Part shown: positions 63,652 to 64,000 of the stretch, in pieces
Numbering within the stretch: position 1 is the stretch's first letter
Layout: the number at the start of each line of letters is the position of its first letter
From: Enoplosus armatus
Lineage: Eukaryota > Chordata > Actinopteri > Centrarchiformes > Enoplosidae
Assembly (NCBI RefSeq): GCF_043641665.1
Contig: NC_092188.1
Span: 19,179,704-19,243,703 of the forward strand
Length of the DNA: 64,000 bases
Reading direction: 5' to 3'
Made by a program: the position numbers and the translations under genes
Notes under the pieces: model-generated
Told to the model about the DNA's origin: nothing
The model's database searches: none
The model's input: the letters and a program-made list of their open reading frames with translations, nothing else

Positions 63652-64000
63652 CAGGGGATAGGGGAAAAAAAACAACCGTACAAAGCAAGTCAGAAAAGCA
63701 ATTAACTTCTCCGGCCAGGACGTGGCAGTAAACACGTGTGATTGTTCACTTTATTGTCTTGTTTGGTTCCCGGAGTTGTATCATGGTTGAAGGCCAGAGA
63801 CAGAGAGACTGAGTTTGTGTACTCTGGACTTTTGTTGTGATTATTAATGGCCATTTCACATTAACCTCGTCGTGCTAATATGCTCAACAATGGCCCAAAT
63901 CACCTGAGCGATGAGGACGATGGAGGCGGTCCAGCCCCCCACCCCCCACCCCCGTCCAGCCAACGCTGTGGCAGCTACCCTACTATCCCCCCTACCCACT

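Larger units (their letters stand above)
51526..64000 (+). other. 5' part of the intron downstream of exon B
   Basis: I searched by eye for a further C2H2 exon that continues the finger array in phase 2 and saw none, so this intron is at least 12.4 kb long. It holds TG, CA, GA and AAAG microsatellites, a G-run stretch at 54885-54958, an unexplained block of opposed open frames at 55059-55861, the CpG-rich block at 57690-57910, and AT-rich unique blocks at 58740-58960 and 59815-59880. Confidence 0.6.

Overview
This window is vertebrate genomic DNA, most likely from a percomorph teleost. The evidence is two short coding exons with textbook GT/AG splice sites in a very large intron, many long (TG)n, (CA)n and (GA)n microsatellites, and fragments that resemble dispersed elements common in spiny-rayed fish. 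Nothing prokaryotic, viral or operon-like is present. The species cannot be named from the sequence.

Only one gene is supported, on the + strand. Exon A (1308-1422, 115 bp) and exon B (51451-51525, 75 bp) join in frame across a 50,028-bp intron. Together they encode one complete C2H2 zinc finger and a second finger whose CxxC pair lies in exon A and whose two histidines lie in exon B. The peptide resembles the C-terminal finger array of ZNF407, with ZNF335 as the alternative. The enormous intron fits ZNF407, whose human gene has giant introns, much better than the compact ZNF335. Upstream exons lie before the window. The next exon lies beyond it or was missed: none was recognised in 51526-64000.

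Layout: 1-1307 is the end of an upstream intron; 1308-1422 is exon A; 1423-51450 is one giant intron; 51451-51525 is exon B; 51526-64000 is the start of the next intron. The introns hold three kinds of material: (i) simple repeats, including a pure 112-bp TG tract at 20299-20410; (ii) decayed interspersed repeats, notably two copies of one family at about 26628-26942 and 37618-37967 and a transposon end at about 30068-30194; (iii) stretches free of simple repeats, rich in TAAT cores, octamers and short exact dyads, that look like developmental cis-regulatory elements.

The best of the third class are three dyads at 5244-5385, an inverted octamer pair at 15932-15958, a perfect 9-bp inverted repeat at 16188-16210, a near-palindrome at 21271-21310 and a CpG-rich block at 57690-57910. 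In human, ZNF407 lies next to the homeobox regulator TSHZ1, so these introns may carry enhancers for that neighbour. This is an inference that needs cross-species alignment. I found no novel protein system, CRISPR array or RNA gene.
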